From assembly GCA_963921425.1 (NCBI GenBank), contig OY992840.1:8930501-8994500 (forward strand): a stretch of 64,000 nt of DNA, given 5' to 3'. Position numbers and translations under genes: made by a program. Below are positions 59,911-64,000 of the stretch, one piece after another. The first letter of the stretch is position 1. Each line of letters starts with the position of its first letter. Source of the DNA: Dryas octopetala. Taxonomy: Eukaryota; Streptophyta; Magnoliopsida; Rosales; Rosaceae. Under the pieces are notes generated by a model. The model saw only the letters and a list, made by a program, of their open reading frames with translations, made no database searches and had not been told where the DNA came from.

Positions 59911-60790
59911 AGAGTGGAGTTGGCTTCCCCAATAACTTTCTAGGCGTTGTTATAGTGAGGAACTTGGCTTGTTCTTTGGCAACGTTGTGACAAGGCCGAG
60001 ATCAGAGTCAACATCGGGGCTCCGATCGGGTCTGGGGGTTGCTGGGTGTTCCGAGCTCACAGAGATGAAGAGGGAAGAGAGAGGAACTCAAGGGTGGTTC
60101 TCTCGTCGCCATCCATGGCCAGATGCACACGCACGCTGTCAAGGAAAGTTGCAGCTAGGAAAAGCAAGAGAGAACAGAGAGAGAAAACGTAAAACTAACA
60201 TTCTAACCAATCTAGCTGGCAAGCGCATCACATGTTGCCTGAAGTGGAGTCACATGCTCAATTACCTGATTCTTAATAGACTAACCTAATTCTTTCATTA
60301 TATAAATAATGGTAGTAGAGATTACAAACAATAACTAATTTATATTTCTTAATTCTTTATTTCATCTTTCGGTGGATGATTCATAAGTTTTTTGGACGAA
60401 TTTAATTAGTAACGTCCCATAATTATTTTGAAATAAGAATGTTATTGATTGACAATTACAAAATACAGTTTTCTTAAGTATAAGACTCGATCGATTAATT
60501 TTGTAACGAGTGTTTGAAACTTTGAATGATGTGTAGTTAATTATTTACATCAAATAATAATGTTCTTGACTCACAATTACACTAGTAATCAGATTTATGT
60601 TTTTTTTAATTATAATTTTGAAGTTTAGAAGAGATTGTTTAATATTGACTTTTGATTTGATTTTTTTTTTTTCAAAGGTTTTGATGATTTGCTGTTTGAT
60701 ATGAATACGATGATTTTTGGATTTCGTTTTTAATTTATTTTGAAGGCTTACTAATAAATTTTGGTTTGTCTTATTTGTACACAGTTTACT
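59911..60790. other. intergenic DNA, GC-richer at 59985-60130
   Basis: A GC-richer stretch at 59985-60130 has open frames on the plus strand but no recognisable domain. The rest is AT-rich. Confidence 0.4.
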
Positions 60791-61000
60791 GGAGGCCATA
60801 GATTTGATACTTGAAGGTGCACAGAACCTTGTGATACCACTTGAAAGCCGGAGGACCACAAACTCGAGAAAGAAGCTCCTCCACAATCGCTCCTTCAACT
60901 CCACCCTCCACAACAACCGTGAATACTGCTGGCTCACCCAAGAATATTATTCGCTACCTCCTCAAGCACATAGGGATCTTCAGCCCCAGCTGCATGTGTT
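60791..61000. other. coding-like island of unknown identity
   Basis: About 200 bases of balanced composition stand out from AT-rich surroundings. Both strands are mostly open: plus 60804-61049 and minus up to 60937. A third reading on the minus strand gives a stretch with LGEPAVFTVVVEGGVEG, broken by one stop, which looks more protein-like than the other two. I do not recognise the family. It may be an exon remnant. Confidence 0.3.
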
Positions 61001-61049
61001 TATAGTAATTAATTCTTTTTTAAAAGAATATGCCTTAACTAGTTACTAG

Positions 61050-62274
61050 CTACCAGCAAGCACACATGGAGCAGTGGATATTTCCTTGATCCATTTGCAA
61101 CACAAAAATTCTAATAACACCATGAGATAGTGCTTAGCATTAATATGTACGTCTAACAAGTTGGTAAGAAAAGCTAAAGATATATAAAAAATTAATAAAC
61201 TACATTAAAAAAAAAAAAAAGTTGGCATATGTGATGCTATTAATTACTTAGTTTAAGGGATATATATAGGGACAATGTGGGTGTTTGTACAGATTAATTA
61301 GAATGTACCTAGATTAGAGGCTCCACTTAAAGACCCTAAACAATCACTAATTCTTCGTATCAGCCAAACAAGGTCATTTTGAATAAGACTGACAAAAAAA
61401 AAAAAAAGAAGACTTTGACCAAGAATAAGACTAAAAGTGGGGCTGCAGCCTGCAGTCCATTTACATTAATTAATTTGGGTATAAATCATGTGGTCATATA
61501 TAGGTTTTTAATGTGAAACTGCAGATACCCTATGTGTCTGTCATAAGACCCCCTATGTATCAATTAAGAAAAAGAAATTTAATAGAAAAAAAGGACATTG
61601 GTCCCAAAACATAGGACATATAAATAATAAATAGAAGATGGACCACTTGCATATTGTAGATTCCCCAAGACAATAAGGCAATAATAGCATCAATATATAT
61701 GGAATTTGGATAAACAAATAAATTAAAGAAGAATTTGGTTACTCCCATAACGAATAAGAAACTTTTGTTTCATATGATGGTCTAAGAACACATGAATGCT
61801 TGAATATATTTGGAAACCACAAACTCGATCGATTAACCATTTCACTCTTTGAAAGCAATTTGAGCCACTTTTTCTTGTTTTTCAATTTTTGGGTTTTTTT
61901 TTTTTCTTCTTTTTTAAAAGTTTGGCTTGACTGATTAATGTTTTTGTTCGTATTAGAATCAGATCGATGATGTGTCATTTATAGAAGGTGGTGGAAAAAA
62001 CTAAAAAGGTGCCTTGTGCTTGATGAACATCTTTTATTCGAATTCGCATAATGGTACGAGATCGAGGTACTATTATAATACAGGTCGATGGGACAAAAAT
62101 AGTCCCTTCACCCTTGGAAGACCAAAGTCACAATTGCTTGAACCCCATGGCTTATATTTTGTCAACATATATATGCATGCATGTTTCGTCTTCTATATTA
62201 ACTAACTGTATACATCTATGTAAATAATGTTTTGAGCAAATAACCATTTGAGTCTCTATAGTCCAACATTTATT
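61050..62274. other. AT-rich intergenic DNA
   Basis: No gene is recognised. Confidence 0.5.
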
Positions 62275-62640
62275 TTAATGAATTATTTATCTTTACATTT
62301 TTTGAGATTTATTGTCTTTTCACATATATCTTTTGAAATTTTAAAAATTACACATACACCCTTGAAGTTTCAAAACTGTTGCATATAATTTCTGCAAGAG
62401 AAAATAATAAATAAAAAAATATATATTTGTATTGAGATTGGACCTTACACCTTGAGTAATCTTATTAAGTTATTTCACCCCTTTAGCATGTCTTTTTGCA
62501 TACTTTCTCATTATTTTTCATCTCATTGTAGGAGTTATGTGCAACAATTTTAAAAGATTAAGGGGTGCATGTGTAATTTTTGAAACCCTAAGAGATGCAT
62601 GTGAAAAACCGATAAACTTCAGGGTGTATAAATATAAATA
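62275..62640. mobile_element. MITE-like inverted repeat
   Basis: Left-arm sequence (CACATATATCTTTTGAAATTTTAAAAATTACACATACACCC split by small changes, 62320-62361) is matched by the complement of the right arm (GGGTGCATGTGTAATTTTTG at about 62562 and onward), and GTTGCATATAA pairs with TTATGTGCAAC. The arms are roughly 100 bases around a 120-base centre. Non-coding. Confidence 0.6.
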
Positions 62641-64000
62641 ACTCTTATTTTAATTTGGTCTATGTAGTCTTAAGTTCTTAATTAAGTCTTTGTTAATATT
62701 TGACGGTAAATTGTTCCTTTTATTAATATAGTAGTGCAACTATTCGAATGTTTTGATCATTTTGTTCTTAAAATTGCAATTGCTAATGTTGCACGCGATT
62801 TTTTTATATAAAAATTCTGTCTAAAATTTGGAATAAACCTTAATTCTAAAATTGATTAGAACAAAATCTAAATTACTGGACTTGATTGAAAAAATAGAAT
62901 TGCGGGACCAAATTGAAATTATGGATGAACTACAGAGACTAAAATGATCATATGCTCAATTTTTTTTTTGTCATACATTGTAAATGTTATATATATTAAT
63001 TGACAACTAGAAGTCTATAACTATTAATCACGTAATTAAGATGGTGTCTGAATGTCTAATTTAATTGACAGTTTGAGACCTCCAGGGAAGTAGCAAACAC
63101 TATATATGTCAAACTGTCAAAGTCAGAATGCTATGCCAGATGGGATTACCATTCCATCTGACACATATATTTGCCCATCTCATTTATTTAATAAATGAAA
63201 CTCATACCAACTATTGTATTTAGGGCCCAAATAAATATCAAATACATAAAATAATATCTGTTCTACGGTTCTACCCATTTGTCATATCCATTAAAATTAC
63301 AAATTTTTTAGGAAGTGAATTTTCATAATAAAATGTCATATAGGTTAACAAAGTACACATTTGACCTATAAATTTGCTACCTCCTCTAAAGATAATCTAA
63401 CATCTCAAATTGTGTCATTACAAAAAAAAAAAAAAAAAAAAGTAGGCTATATATAGAGTAATATCAATCATGTTCTCCTAAATAGACAAATTTTGAGCAA
63501 CTACAATAACTTATTGTACTAAATTAGTACAGTAGTTTTTTTTTTTTGGTCCATATTGTACTAAATAGTTAGATGAATTACAACAAATCAATGGGTTATT
63601 CATTTTGGAGATTATACGTACATTCAATCCAACCTATAATTATATCCACTGTTGCTCAAAATTTGTCACTTAAAAAACCATTTCTGAAAATAATATTATC
63701 TTATTAGTTATTTAGCATGTTTTTCATAATGTAAATCTGAATCTTACTTCACACAAGAGAATATACATATAGACGCACAAGTGTGGAAATAGTCATTACT
63801 TCAGTACTATAAACAGTGTTGGTAGCTGAGACAGTACAACTAGCATAGTCTTGCTACTCTGTATAATGTGTCTTTTTCTCAATTTTCTCACTGCCCAAAC
63901 AAGTGTGAGGGCAACGGTCTTATTATATGTCTTAGTATTAATTTAACGTAGCCCCACATGGTTACCTTGACCAGCTCACGTACAACGCCATGTGACAATG
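62641..64000. other. AT-rich intergenic DNA to window end
   Basis: No gene is recognised. A 20-A run lies near 63422-63441. The last 200 bases are less AT-rich and could belong to the promoter of a gene beyond the window. Confidence 0.4.

Overview
This is a window of plant nuclear DNA. Genes have many short exons joined by AT-rich GT-AG introns, intergenic DNA is AT-rich, and it carries many small hairpin transposons, one L1-type LINE and a decayed chloroplast insertion. The protein set (HOS1, ACX1, a KUA1/MYBH-type MYB, an O-fucosyltransferase family protein, a DUF1639 protein) indicates a eudicot. I lean towards a woody rosid such as a Rosaceae species, but that is an impression and not shown by the sequence.

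Layout. 1-4.5 kb: intergenic, with a TTA-flanked MITE, a GC-richer island holding six CACGTG boxes (1439-1957), an antisense piece of chloroplast 16S rRNA, and a broken gene for a small secreted Cys-rich peptide. 4.85-5.26 kb: a nearly perfect foldback element. 8.6-9.5 kb (minus): a three-exon DUF1639 gene. 10.5-16.7 kb: a nearly complete LINE with poly(A) and target-site duplication. 18.5-24.9 kb (plus): HOS1, ten exons, three introns of U12 type. 26.5-30.1 kb (plus): a 2-oxoglutarate/Fe(II) dioxygenase, eleven exons, one GC-AG intron. 30.7-31.2 kb (minus): a fragment of a CSB/CHR8-like SNF2 ATPase beside a MITE. 35.4-40.1 kb (plus): a KUA1/MYBH-like MYB-related repressor with a 3.2 kb first intron. 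41.6-43.6 kb (plus): a two-exon O-fucosyltransferase family gene directly behind a 46-nt GA repeat. 44.5-48.4 kb: three DNA transposon relics, one a clear hAT type with an 8-bp duplication. 50.0-56.2 kb (plus): peroxisomal acyl-CoA oxidase ACX1, fourteen exons, with a 1.4 kb long-TIR element in intron 11. 56.6-64 kb: palindromic elements, a minisatellite and otherwise featureless AT-rich DNA.

The genes do not form a pathway or operon; they are independent transcription units. Every exon set given here keeps the reading frame across all junctions, which is the main support for the models. No tRNA, CRISPR array or bacterial-type feature was seen. The best unusual signals are the three U12-type introns in HOS1, the G-box cluster, the LINE with a single stop in ORF2, the chloroplast-rRNA/peptide-gene junction, and a G-run-rich stretch inside the ACX1 intron element.
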